A stretch of DNA of 64,000 nucleotides from an uncultured Schaedlerella sp. GTDB taxonomy: Bacteria; Bacillota; Clostridia; Lachnospirales; Lachnospiraceae. The notes beneath the pieces were generated by a model, which was given only the letters and a program-made list of their open reading frames with translations, was not told the DNA's origin and ran no database searches. The stretch covers positions 24,155 through 88,154 of the forward strand of contig CAKSAJ010000012.1 in NCBI GenBank assembly GCA_934435195.1, in the 5' to 3' direction. The position numbers were made by a program, and so were the translations under genes. The stretch's first letter is position 1; each line of letters begins with the position of its first letter. This document shows, one piece after another, positions 44,971-52,740 of the stretch.

Positions 44971-46143
44971 TTACTTATTCTCCTTTTTTTTCATCATAAC
45001 CACTGTTGCGATTACTCCGAAAATCAGCATTCCGAAAAATGCAATCATAAACTGATTGTTTGCTGTATTTTCACCCAATGTAAGTTTTGCGGCATTTCCC
45101 ATAAAAATCGGTGCTATCAATCCGCCGATTCCCCCAATGATTGAAAATACTCCGCTTGCCTTTGCTACCGCTTCCTGCTCAACAGAAATTGAAAGCAGAT
45201 AAGATCCGGTTGCCATAAAACAACTTAATGACACTCCGCAAAGAGCACTTACAATCAATACTCCCACCATTCCATGTACTGTCAGTACCAGTCCATATCC
45301 GACTGCTGCAGTCAGAATTGAAAATGGCAGTGTAAAATTCTTTAGTTTTGCAGATATTTTGGAAAAACACATTCCTGTCACAAGTGCAAATGCTGCATTC
45401 ACAGATGTTACCATACCTGTCAGTCCCGGATTGTTTGAAATATTCTCTGCAATATAAATTCCTATGTTTGTACTATAGGCATTGATAAATAATGTATGTA
45501 CAAAGGACGCAAATGAAATCAGATACACCACCTTGTTTAATTTCATATCCGATGCTTTTTCTGTTTTTGTCGGCGGAGTCTCTACCAAAAATGTCTGAAC
45601 GGCAACCATTGCAATAAATGGAATCAAATACACTAGGTAATAACTCTGATAATTTAATCCCGCCAACGTACCGCCAAGCATACTTCCTGCCATTGTTCCG
45701 ATTCCCATTCCAACAACATGAAGTCCCATGTAACCGGCTCGTTCTTCTTCCGGTATTAATTCAGCAGCAATTGCCGTATTCATTGGACCTGTAATACCAA
45801 ATCCAAAACCAATCAATACTCTTGATAGAACAAGAATCCAGAAGCTATCTGAAAAAAATGGTAACATACCACAAATTCCAATCTCGCAAAGACCAAACAA
45901 TACTATTTTCTTTTTACTAATCTTTGTTGTCAGCCAGCCGATTATCAATGAACCAACCATAATCAGCAAATATTGTATCGTCTGTAAAAGCTGGATCACA
46001 CTTGTGCCGTATTGTTGATACTTTTCATTAATCACTCCTAGCACAGGAGAGATACCTACTATGTTTAATCCAAATGCAAATGCCGTAAAAAAAATGCTTA
46101 CTGCTACTTTTTTCTTATTTACCGGTTTTGTTTTTTCTAGCAT
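44971..46143 (-). CDS. MFS transporter
   Basis: A 390-residue, 12-span major facilitator (start at 46143, MLEKTKPVNKKKVAVSIFFT). SLIIGWLTTKISKKKIVLFG is the loop 2-3 motif A region and GFGFGITGPMNTAIAAELI is the span 4-5 region with a motif C-like GMGIGTMAGSMLGGTLAGL. It resembles drug/aromatic-type MFS permeases. Its ATG overlaps the stop of the SnoaL-like gene by 7 bases, so the two are coupled. It may import glycosides or export aglycone products (direction cannot be read from sequence). Confidence 0.88.
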   Translation of the reverse strand: MLEKTKPVNKKKVAVSIFFTAFAFGLNIVGISPVLGVINEKYQQYGTSVIQLLQTIQYLLIMVGSLIIGWLTTKISKKKIVLFGLCEIGICGMLPFFSDSFWILVLSRVLIGFGFGITGPMNTAIAAELIPEEERAGYMGLHVVGMGIGTMAGSMLGGTLAGLNYQSYYLVYLIPFIAMVAVQTFLVETPPTKTEKASDMKLNKVVYLISFASFVHTLFINAYSTNIGIYIAENISNNPGLTGMVTSVNAAFALVTGMCFSKISAKLKNFTLPFSILTAAVGYGLVLTVHGMVGVLIVSALCGVSLSCFMATGSYLLSISVEQEAVAKASGVFSIIGGIGGLIAPIFMGNAAKLTLGENTANNQFMIAFFGMLIFGVIATVVMMKKKENK

Positions 46144-46478
46144 GATTGTAATACATCCCAATGTTCAGCGAGCTTTCCGTCTTCCAAACGGTAGATATCC
46201 ACAACACGGCATCTTGTATTTCCCTGTGGATCAACATTTTTTAAATATACGGCAACCATATCTTTTTCTGCGATCATCATTTTAATACTCAGACAGAACT
46301 CCGGATGTTCAACAAATTTCTCTGCAAAAGCTTCTTTTAATGCTTCTCTTCCCTGACCAACTCCCGGATTATGCTGAATGTAGTCTTCTCTTACATATTT
46401 ATCTGCTGATTCCACAATGTGGTCATTAAAAAAATCTTGATAGAATTTCTGAATCACGTCCTTATTTTTCTGTTCCAT
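46137..46478 (-). CDS. SnoaL/NTF2-like protein
   Basis: A 113-residue small alpha+beta protein: KFYQDFFNDHIVESADKYVR, DYIQHNPGVGQGREALKEAF and a C-terminal VVDIYRLEDGKLAEHWDVLQ. This is the SnoaL/nuclear-transport-factor-2-like family of small cone folds that often act as isomerases, cyclases or dehydratases on polyketide or aromatic rings. Here, among flavin enzymes, an aglycone-related role is possible (inference). It lies between the nitroreductase and the MFS genes. Confidence 0.85.
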   Translation of the reverse strand: MEQKNKDVIQKFYQDFFNDHIVESADKYVREDYIQHNPGVGQGREALKEAFAEKFVEHPEFCLSIKMMIAEKDMVAVYLKNVDPQGNTRCRVVDIYRLEDGKLAEHWDVLQSC

Positions 46479-46505
46479 GATTTTATTCCTACACTTTCTA
46501 ATGTC

Positions 46506-47033
46506 TTATTTTATAATCTTAAAGTAATCTGGTTTTCTTTCAATTGGTCCTGGGAATCCATCTGCTGGATATCCAAGGATGCAAGAACCTACTCCGATAT
46601 ACTCACCCTCATATCCTGCTTCTTTTAACAGTTCTTTTCCAAGGTCCGTCTCAAACGTCTCACGGATACGATTAATCCATCTGGAACCAAGTCCCAGAGC
46701 ATATGCTGCATTAAACATATTCCCCAGACAAAGGCTTCCATCTTCTACCGGGCTGCCAACACCTTTTTCTGCCAGTACAAGAATAATGGTTGGTGCTCCG
46801 TAAAATACATCAAATCCTTCCGGTGCTCCTGCAATCTCTGCATTTAATTTACAAAGCTTCTTGATCCATTCTTTATTCTGCACTGCAATAAAAATCGGAG
46901 ACTGTTTATTACCACCAGAAGGAGCATTCATTCCAGCCTTCAATACAGTCATCAGTTCTTCATCTGTAATCTGGTCCGGTTTATAATTTTTTACACTTCT
47001 ACGATTCAGAATATCTGTTACTGTTTCTTTCAT
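46506..47033 (-). CDS. nitroreductase-family FMN oxidoreductase
   Basis: A 175-residue FMN protein: VTDILNRRSVKNYKPDQITD at the N-terminus carries the FMN-phosphate Arg-Arg-Ser, MNAPSGGNKQSPIFIAV the second FMN contact, and SLCLGNMFNAAYALGLGSRW the dimer/FMN helix. Such enzymes reduce nitro groups, quinones, flavins or enones with NAD(P)H. It is placed in a single unit with the fumarate-reductase-like FAD protein upstream, 107 bases away. Confidence 0.92.
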   Translation of the reverse strand: MKETVTDILNRRSVKNYKPDQITDEELMTVLKAGMNAPSGGNKQSPIFIAVQNKEWIKKLCKLNAEIAGAPEGFDVFYGAPTIILVLAEKGVGSPVEDGSLCLGNMFNAAYALGLGSRWINRIRETFETDLGKELLKEAGYEGEYIGVGSCILGYPADGFPGPIERKPDYFKIIK

Positions 47034-47139
47034 TTGAATTCCTCCAATATTATCCTTTTATCCCAGATGAGCAGAAGCTATATTATCTGCTTCTGCTCAT
47101 CTTCTATTCTGTCATTATTTGTTTGCGGTTACTTAGGAA

Positions 47140-48591
47140 TTAGTCTTCATCCTCAACATACTCAGCAGCACTCATACCTGCGATACGTCCTGTATTAACA
47201 GCAAATCCCATAGAGTTTCCTGGAAGTAAGAACATATAACTATCATCATAAATGTTACAAGCATCTGCTCCTGCTGCATACAGTCCCGGAACCGGCTCAA
47301 ATTCTTTATCACAAGCTTCGCAATTCTCATTGATACGGATTCCGCCAACTGTTCCATATCCGCCCGGACGAATTCTTGCACCATAGAATGGAGCCTTTGT
47401 GATTGGTCTTAAATATCTCTTATCTTTGAAGAATTCTTCATCTACGCTATCGCAGAAGTCATTGTACTCTTCTACTGTATCTACAAGGTTGTCTACATCG
47501 ATTCCTGCTTTTTCTGCAAGTTCTTCGATTGTATCTGCGATAAATAAACCTTCATTTCCGTTCTCCTGTGCCATCTTAATTGCATCTGCAAAATCAGATA
47601 CATCTGGATCAGGACGAACCATTGATACGTTATCTACACCATTTCTCATGTAGTATTTTGCAATTGAAGAATCTACAATACTGATGCAGACTTTACCTTT
47701 CTGATGTGAACACACATTTGAAAGGAATGTTGTATTCTGCATATGATCTTCGTTCATAACACGTTTACCCTGTAAGTTAACAAGCAAGTTTGGCTGTCCC
47801 ATGATGTTTCCAACACTTCCCGGAAGATCATCTACTCCCTCGATTGCAGCTGCCTGCTCGATTCTTACCGGAAGGTGATCCGCTCCTGCTTCCCATGCCA
47901 TACGAAGACCGTCTCCCATGATTCCAGGAATAGCGAAGTTGAACATATCTACACCATGTTTGTAGCCTGTCTCTTTTTCAATAAATTCTTTGTTGCATCC
48001 GGCTCCACCTGTACAAATAATTGCAGCTTTACAAGCGATTTCGATTTCTTTGCCATCTTTATCTGTTGCAAGAACACCTGCAACCTTTCCGTCTTTCATA
48101 ATAATCTTTTTAGCAGGTGTCTCAAGAAGTACCTTTACTCCTAATTCCTGAGCTCTTGCATATAATGCTTTATTCATGAATGATGCGGCTCTAGGTCCGA
48201 TTCCCTGATCTGTTTTAACGATATGCCATGTTGGCTCTGATTTTGGGAAATAACGATAAGCTCCTTCAAATTCAACACCCATATCTTCGAGCCATTCAAT
48301 TGTCTCAGCTGACTGTTCAAAGTAACGTTTTACAAGTCTTGCATCTACATTGTAATGAGTATATTCCATAAACATGTTAAATGCTTTTTCTACTGTTACA
48401 TCTTCCATCTGCTGTTTCTGATATTTTGTTCCGATACCAAGTGGTCCCATTCCCATGTTGGCTGCTCCGCCAACTGCTGCTGCTTTCTCAAGAACAATAA
48501 CTTCTGCTCCGTCTTCTGCTGCCTGGACAGCTGCTGATAATCCTGATGGACCTCCTGCAACTACTACTACCTGTGTTTCATAATCTGCCAT
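47140..48591 (-). CDS. FAD-dependent fumarate-reductase/ketosteroid-dehydrogenase-like reductase
   Basis: A 483-residue flavoprotein of the FAD_binding_2 family; the start is the ATG at 48591 (GTGAGGA upstream). The dinucleotide motif reads VVVVAGGPSGLSAAV, with Ala12 where the first Gly of GxGxxG is usual. VLEKAAAVGGAANMGMGPLG and GGAGCNKEFIEKETGYKHG follow, and the C-terminal FAD-contact stretch is GLYAAGADACNIYDDSYMF. It lacks a heme or FMN-binding domain, so electrons must come from another protein. Relatives reduce C=C bonds of enoates and flavonoid-type compounds (tetrahydrodaidzein reductase is one such family member, from memory). It starts the 48591-40626 gene series. Confidence 0.87.
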   Translation of the reverse strand: MADYETQVVVVAGGPSGLSAAVQAAEDGAEVIVLEKAAAVGGAANMGMGPLGIGTKYQKQQMEDVTVEKAFNMFMEYTHYNVDARLVKRYFEQSAETIEWLEDMGVEFEGAYRYFPKSEPTWHIVKTDQGIGPRAASFMNKALYARAQELGVKVLLETPAKKIIMKDGKVAGVLATDKDGKEIEIACKAAIICTGGAGCNKEFIEKETGYKHGVDMFNFAIPGIMGDGLRMAWEAGADHLPVRIEQAAAIEGVDDLPGSVGNIMGQPNLLVNLQGKRVMNEDHMQNTTFLSNVCSHQKGKVCISIVDSSIAKYYMRNGVDNVSMVRPDPDVSDFADAIKMAQENGNEGLFIADTIEELAEKAGIDVDNLVDTVEEYNDFCDSVDEEFFKDKRYLRPITKAPFYGARIRPGGYGTVGGIRINENCEACDKEFEPVPGLYAAGADACNIYDDSYMFLLPGNSMGFAVNTGRIAGMSAAEYVEDED

Positions 48592-48720
48592 GTTTTTTTC
48601 CTCACTTTTATGATTTATTTCTCTTTGATTTATCTTTATTTTAGTTTGTTTTCGTATCATCATATACTGCTTTTTATACCAAAAACCATTATTTTTTTGT
48701 CTTTACTTCTGACTAAAAAA

Positions 48721-48763
48721 TTACAGAGAGCAAAAAAGAAGATACTTTTTTTGCTCTCTGTAT
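48721..48763 (-). terminator. intrinsic terminator after the second Gfo/Idh gene
   Basis: ACAGAGAGCAAAAAAG pairs with TTTTTTTGCTCTCTGT (single-base slippage in the tract) around a short loop. It separates the dgp-like operon from the flavoprotein unit, though read-through is possible. Confidence 0.9.
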
Positions 48764-48767
48764 AATA

Positions 48768-49823
48768 TTATGCTTCAAATGCGATTGCTTTTCCTGTTTT
48801 TGCTGACTCACGTACTGCATCCATCACGCACAGTACACGTCTGACCTGTTCTGGTTTTACAACAACCTCTTCCTCTTTATTAAATGCTTTTAAGAAATGT
48901 TCAAAATAATTTCTGTGGTTTACATCTACTTCCGGTAATGGCTCTTCCTGAAGAAGTCCTGGTGCTGCCGGGCCAAAGCTTCTTGTAGGACCGGCTGCTG
49001 TCATTGTAATCTTACCAGGTACATTTTCAAGCAGGTGTGCAGTACGGACAATCTTACCTTCTCCGTTAAATCCGTCTATGATAGCAGATCCTTTATTACC
49101 ACCGATAAACCATGCACGCTTTGGTGTCAGATAATATGTTCCAAGTTCAATCTCTGCTGTTACACCATTTTTAAATTTCATAATGATATTAAAGTAATCA
49201 TCTACATTTTCATTGATGACATTTCTTACATCTGCATAAAGTGATACGATTTCAGATTTTACCATATCTAGCATCTGGTCGATCAAATGAACGCCCCAGT
49301 CATAGAGCATTCCTCCGCCCATCTCAGGATATACATGCCAGTCATGCATATTTCCATTAAAACCATAGAGCTGAGATTTGATCACATACATATCACCAAC
49401 CATGTTTTTATCATATACTTCTTTCATGATACGATAATCTTTATCCCATCTTCTCTGCTGATGAACTGTAAATAATACACCGTTTTCTTTACATGCAGCT
49501 ACCATTTCGTCGAAAAGTGCAACACTCATTGCTGCCGGCTTCTCACAGATTACATTTTTCTTAGCTTTTGCAGCTTTCTTTACCATCTCTGGATGGCTTG
49601 GGTTTGGAGTAGATACCATAACTGTATTGATATCTGCTTTTTCAAGCATTTCCTCAATGCTGTTATATGTTTCAACACCTTCTGGTGCATCCTTCAACTG
49701 CTCTGGGTTTGTATCTGCTACCGCTACAAGTTTAATCTCGCTATCGTCAAATGTGCTCATCATATCAGCATCACAGTGACCCATAAATCCAAATCCGACA
49801 ATACCTAATTTGATTGTTTCCAT
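48768..49823 (-). CDS. Gfo/Idh/MocA-family oxidoreductase, last gene of the dgp-like operon
   Basis: A 351-residue NAD(P)-dependent dehydrogenase. The Rossmann motif is GFGFMGHCDA (G10-x-G12-x-x-G15). EKP at 94-96 provides catalytic K95, and YDWGVHLIDQML gives D175 and H179. It differs from the DgpA-like protein at 51471, so it likely does another step: a natural candidate is reduction of the released 3-keto sugar back to glucose (inference from Gfo/Idh roles in 3-keto glycoside pathways). AGGAGG is seven to eight bases upstream of its ATG. Confidence 0.9.
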   Translation of the reverse strand: METIKLGIVGFGFMGHCDADMMSTFDDSEIKLVAVADTNPEQLKDAPEGVETYNSIEEMLEKADINTVMVSTPNPSHPEMVKKAAKAKKNVICEKPAAMSVALFDEMVAACKENGVLFTVHQQRRWDKDYRIMKEVYDKNMVGDMYVIKSQLYGFNGNMHDWHVYPEMGGGMLYDWGVHLIDQMLDMVKSEIVSLYADVRNVINENVDDYFNIIMKFKNGVTAEIELGTYYLTPKRAWFIGGNKGSAIIDGFNGEGKIVRTAHLLENVPGKITMTAAGPTRSFGPAAPGLLQEEPLPEVDVNHRNYFEHFLKAFNKEEEVVVKPEQVRRVLCVMDAVRESAKTGKAIAFEA

Positions 49824-49874
49824 TATTTATTCCTCCTATTTCTTATCCTTCTTTTTCGTTATTTTTTAACGACT

Positions 49875-49910
49875 AAGATTCAGACAAGGGTTTTCCCTCC
49901 TCTGAATCTT
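49875..49910 (-). other. strong hairpin between TIM-barrel and Gfo/Idh genes
   Basis: AAGATTCAGA pairs with TCTGAATCTT, with an inner AGGG/CCCT stem and a TTTT loop. No T-tract follows on the minus strand, so it may set differential expression or mRNA stability within the operon. Confidence 0.55.
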
Positions 49911-49927
49911 AAATCTAGCTGTTTTTT

Positions 49928-50983
49928 CTATCCTTCAATTGCTCTTCTCATAGCTTCCTGATGACGGCGTACCTGTTCGATACTGTCAACACCAACATCT
50001 CTTAAATGCTCTCCGCCCTCGTATTCTGAACTTAAGTATCCTTTATATCCGGCTTTCTTAAATGCCTCGATCACTTCAGGAATTGCAACTGCTGTTTCCA
50101 CATAATCTTCGTGAACATTGTAGAATTTTGCATGTGTATGGTAAATGTAATCAATATTGTCAATAATATCCTGTGGCTCAGACCAAGAATATGTAAATGA
50201 CACATTTCCGTACCAGCGGTCTGCGTCATTTCCACCAGCTGCTTCGATAGCATCCATCATCTCTTTCATTCCGTTTGCCATACGATATTCCATATTTGCT
50301 TTTCCAAGGTTCAGATCATATTTAATCTTTGTAAATCCTTTCGCAACACGCTGTGCATAAGCATCGTCTACAATCTTGATGCATTCTTCTGATGCACCCA
50401 TTCTTCTTGCTTTGTCTCTTACAACATCTGGGATGCTCTTACAAAAGATTCCCATATCAGGCATAAATCCGAAGAATTTTGTTCCTGTTCGCTTAATCAT
50501 TTCCATGTATCCGTCAGCCCATCCTGAATTCAAAGAGAATGGTGCATGTACTTCCAGACAGATTTTTACATTTTTCTCTTCTGCGTACTCTAAACTTCCT
50601 TCAATAACATCCATCGGTGTAGAAACCAGTGTACGAAGTGTTGGGAATCCCATCATAGAAGCAAGACGGATATCTCTCTTCATCATGTTAATCTGCTCTC
50701 CAAGGCTTAACACACGGTTATCATAAATTTTGTTTTCCAAAAATGCATCATAGCAAGATGGCTCAAGTCCATATTTTTCAAGCCAGCCAAACCACTGTGC
50801 TCTAAATTCTTCTGTCTCGATCGGCAATGGAAATCTGCGGATCATCTGTTCAGCAAGAAGCTCTACACCTGTAGCTCCTGTTTTAGCTGTCTCTCTAAGG
50901 CATCCCTCAAGATCCAATTTTCCATCATAATATTCATCCTGATAACTATACAGGGAAACACTTCTTTTAATATCATAACTCAT
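49928..50983 (-). CDS. DgpC-like TIM-barrel C-glycoside deglycosidase alpha subunit
   Basis: A 351-residue protein of the xylose-isomerase-like TIM-barrel superfamily. The start at 50983 is set by GTAGGAGG; the frame upstream overlaps the small-subunit gene. The N-terminus SVSLYSYQDEYYDGKLDLEG and the inserted TYDAFLENKIYDNRVLSLGE-like region match my memory of gut DgpC proteins, which cleave 3-oxo-C-glycosides by elimination using Mn2+. Candidate metal and catalytic residues are E144 and H146 (CLEVHAPF), D176 (MPDMGIF), H282/H284 (YHTHAKF) and E320 (SSEYEGGE). It pairs with the 131-residue gene immediately upstream. Confidence 0.85.
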   Translation of the reverse strand: MSYDIKRSVSLYSYQDEYYDGKLDLEGCLRETAKTGATGVELLAEQMIRRFPLPIETEEFRAQWFGWLEKYGLEPSCYDAFLENKIYDNRVLSLGEQINMMKRDIRLASMMGFPTLRTLVSTPMDVIEGSLEYAEEKNVKICLEVHAPFSLNSGWADGYMEMIKRTGTKFFGFMPDMGIFCKSIPDVVRDKARRMGASEECIKIVDDAYAQRVAKGFTKIKYDLNLGKANMEYRMANGMKEMMDAIEAAGGNDADRWYGNVSFTYSWSEPQDIIDNIDYIYHTHAKFYNVHEDYVETAVAIPEVIEAFKKAGYKGYLSSEYEGGEHLRDVGVDSIEQVRRHQEAMRRAIEG

Positions 50984-50996
50984 CTTCAAGTTCCTC

Positions 50997-51392
50997 CTAC
51001 TCAATCACGAAATCTGCGTCACAATCTGCTTCAATCTGAAATGGCATATATGACGGTGCAATAATCTGTCTTGCATGAATGTGATGATTTCCTTTTGCAA
51101 GTCCACCTTCTTTAATCACAGATACTGTTGCATAGTCGCCAAATTCCCAACGATAATCTGAATCTACAACTGTACGCATTTCTTCCAATGTAAATGTTTC
51201 TCCGTTTACTGTGAAACGAATGTCTTCTCTTTTAACATCCTCTCCGTCTACATTGATCTGGATATCACGAACGATTGACAATGTAATTCCACGATAATAC
51301 TGTGCTTTGAACTGGAACTGGTAACCTGTTACCTTTCCGTTTTCTTCTATATTTTTAAATCCAGCCGGATTATAAATCTGTCTGCCAGCCAT
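50997..51392 (-). CDS. DgpB-like C-glycoside deglycosidase beta subunit
   Basis: A 131-residue beta-rich protein beginning MAGRQIYNPAGFKNIEENGK, with VNGETFTLEEMRTVVDSDYR in the middle and a C-terminal NHHIHARQIIAPSYMPFQIE. This is the DUF6379 type, the small subunit that forms the active complex with DgpC. HxHxR near the C-terminus (HHIHARQ) may contact substrate. A GGAG site precedes it, and the next gene's stop-start junction overlaps by a few bases. Its presence separates this locus from ordinary Gfo/Idh-isomerase operons. Confidence 0.85.
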   Translation of the reverse strand: MAGRQIYNPAGFKNIEENGKVTGYQFQFKAQYYRGITLSIVRDIQINVDGEDVKREDIRFTVNGETFTLEEMRTVVDSDYRWEFGDYATVSVIKEGGLAKGNHHIHARQIIAPSYMPFQIEADCDADFVIE

Positions 51393-51470
51393 TTTTAACT
51401 CCTCGCTTTCCTAACTTATAGCTGAGATGCCAATATCTCCTAAAAGATACCGGTATTCTCAATATTCATC

Positions 51471-52583
51471 TTAGTCAAAGAATACTTCTTTTCCTGTTTC
51501 TGCTGATTTGTAAATTCCTTCGAGAATCTGTGTTACAACAAATGCCTGCTCTGGTTTTACAAGCGGATCTGTATCATTGATGATTGCATTGAGCCACTGC
51601 TCCTGCTCACGAACTGCCTCTGCTGCTGCTCCGCCTTCAAAGAAATCAACAACACCTGCAGGTGAGATTGTTTTTTCCATTAACTGATTATGCTCTACTG
51701 TATTGTAGATCAGTTCATCCTGTGGGTAGCTTCCGCCGTGATGGATTTCAGCACCTGCTTTTGTTCCACAAAGTGTTGTAGAAGCTTCCATAGATTTCAG
51801 TACATTCAGTGCCCAAGATGCTTCCAGATAAATTGTTGCACCATTTTTCATTTTTACAAGACCAAATGCAGAGTCTTCTACTTCAAATGTCTTAGGATCC
51901 CATGGTCCGAATACATTTCCTGCAGGACCATCTTCCTGACGTCCAAGTTTGTAGAATACCTGTCCTGATACAGATGCTGGTTCGTAATTGTTCATCATCC
52001 ACAATGTGATGTCAAGTGCATGTGTTCCGATATCAATCAGAGGACCGCCACCCTGAAGGGCTTTGTTAGGGAATACACCCCATGTAGGAACGGCTCTTCT
52101 TCTGATTGCATGAGCTTTTGCGAAGTAGATATCACCAAGTTCTCCGGCTTCACATGAAGCATGCAATGTCTGTGTATCGTCACGCAGACGATTCTGATAT
52201 CCGATTGTAAATTTCTTTCCGGATTTTTTCCATGCATCGATCATCTTACGAGCATCTTCTGTATTGTGAGCCATTGGCTTCTCACACATTACATGTTTTC
52301 CAGCTTCGAAAGCAGCTACTGTGATCGGGCAGTGAGCAACGTTTGGTGTACATACATGTACAACATCAAATTCAACGCTTGTATCTGCAAGCATCTCTTT
52401 ATAATCAGTGTAAACTTTAGCACCTTCTACACCATATTCTTTTGCAGCTTTTTCTGCACGCTCAGGAATTATGTCACAGAAAGCTACCATTTCAGCTTTA
52501 TCTGCATTTGCCTTGATAGATGGCATATGTTTCTGATTTGCGATTCCTCCACAACCTACGATTGCAATTCTTAATTTTCCCAT
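51471..52583 (-). CDS. DgpA-like Gfo/Idh/MocA glycoside 3-dehydrogenase
   Basis: A 370-residue NAD-dependent dehydrogenase. GCGGIANQKHM (G10-x-G12-x-x-A15) binds the cofactor; EKP at 101-103 gives K102; GGGPLIDIGTHALDITLW supplies D184 and H188. The YQNRLRDD, AVPTWGVFPNK and GNVFGPWDPKTFEVEDSAFG segments match DgpA enzymes that oxidise the glucose C3 hydroxyl of puerarin-type C-glycosides. The order dgpA-dgpB-dgpC on one strand is kept. AAGGAGA precedes the ATG. Substrate range cannot be read from sequence; O-glycosides are possible as well. Confidence 0.86.
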   Translation of the reverse strand: MGKLRIAIVGCGGIANQKHMPSIKANADKAEMVAFCDIIPERAEKAAKEYGVEGAKVYTDYKEMLADTSVEFDVVHVCTPNVAHCPITVAAFEAGKHVMCEKPMAHNTEDARKMIDAWKKSGKKFTIGYQNRLRDDTQTLHASCEAGELGDIYFAKAHAIRRRAVPTWGVFPNKALQGGGPLIDIGTHALDITLWMMNNYEPASVSGQVFYKLGRQEDGPAGNVFGPWDPKTFEVEDSAFGLVKMKNGATIYLEASWALNVLKSMEASTTLCGTKAGAEIHHGGSYPQDELIYNTVEHNQLMEKTISPAGVVDFFEGGAAAEAVREQEQWLNAIINDTDPLVKPEQAFVVTQILEGIYKSAETGKEVFFD

Positions 52584-52619
52584 TTTGTTTCTCCTTTTAT
52601 TTGAATATTTTACTTATCC

Positions 52620-52740
52620 AGCTCAAAAATCCAGATGCTTACGCATCTGTCGTGCTCCGCACTTACCGATTCTTTCGCTGTCATCTAGGTTAAAAACAAA
52701 TGTCTGCTACACAGCCGCTTGTTTTTCTACCTAGATGACA
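52620..52740. repeat. structured intergenic element with long inverted repeat
   Basis: Between the 306-residue TIM-barrel gene and dgpA-like gene lies TCATCTAGGT-T-AAAAACAA, which pairs with TTGTTTTT-CT-ACCTAGATGA (52681-52739). Upstream is a smaller hairpin CAGATGC-TTAC-GCATCTG (52632-52649). The right arm includes the TIM-barrel stop codon. It may be a regulatory hairpin or a decayed miniature element. Confidence 0.55.
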
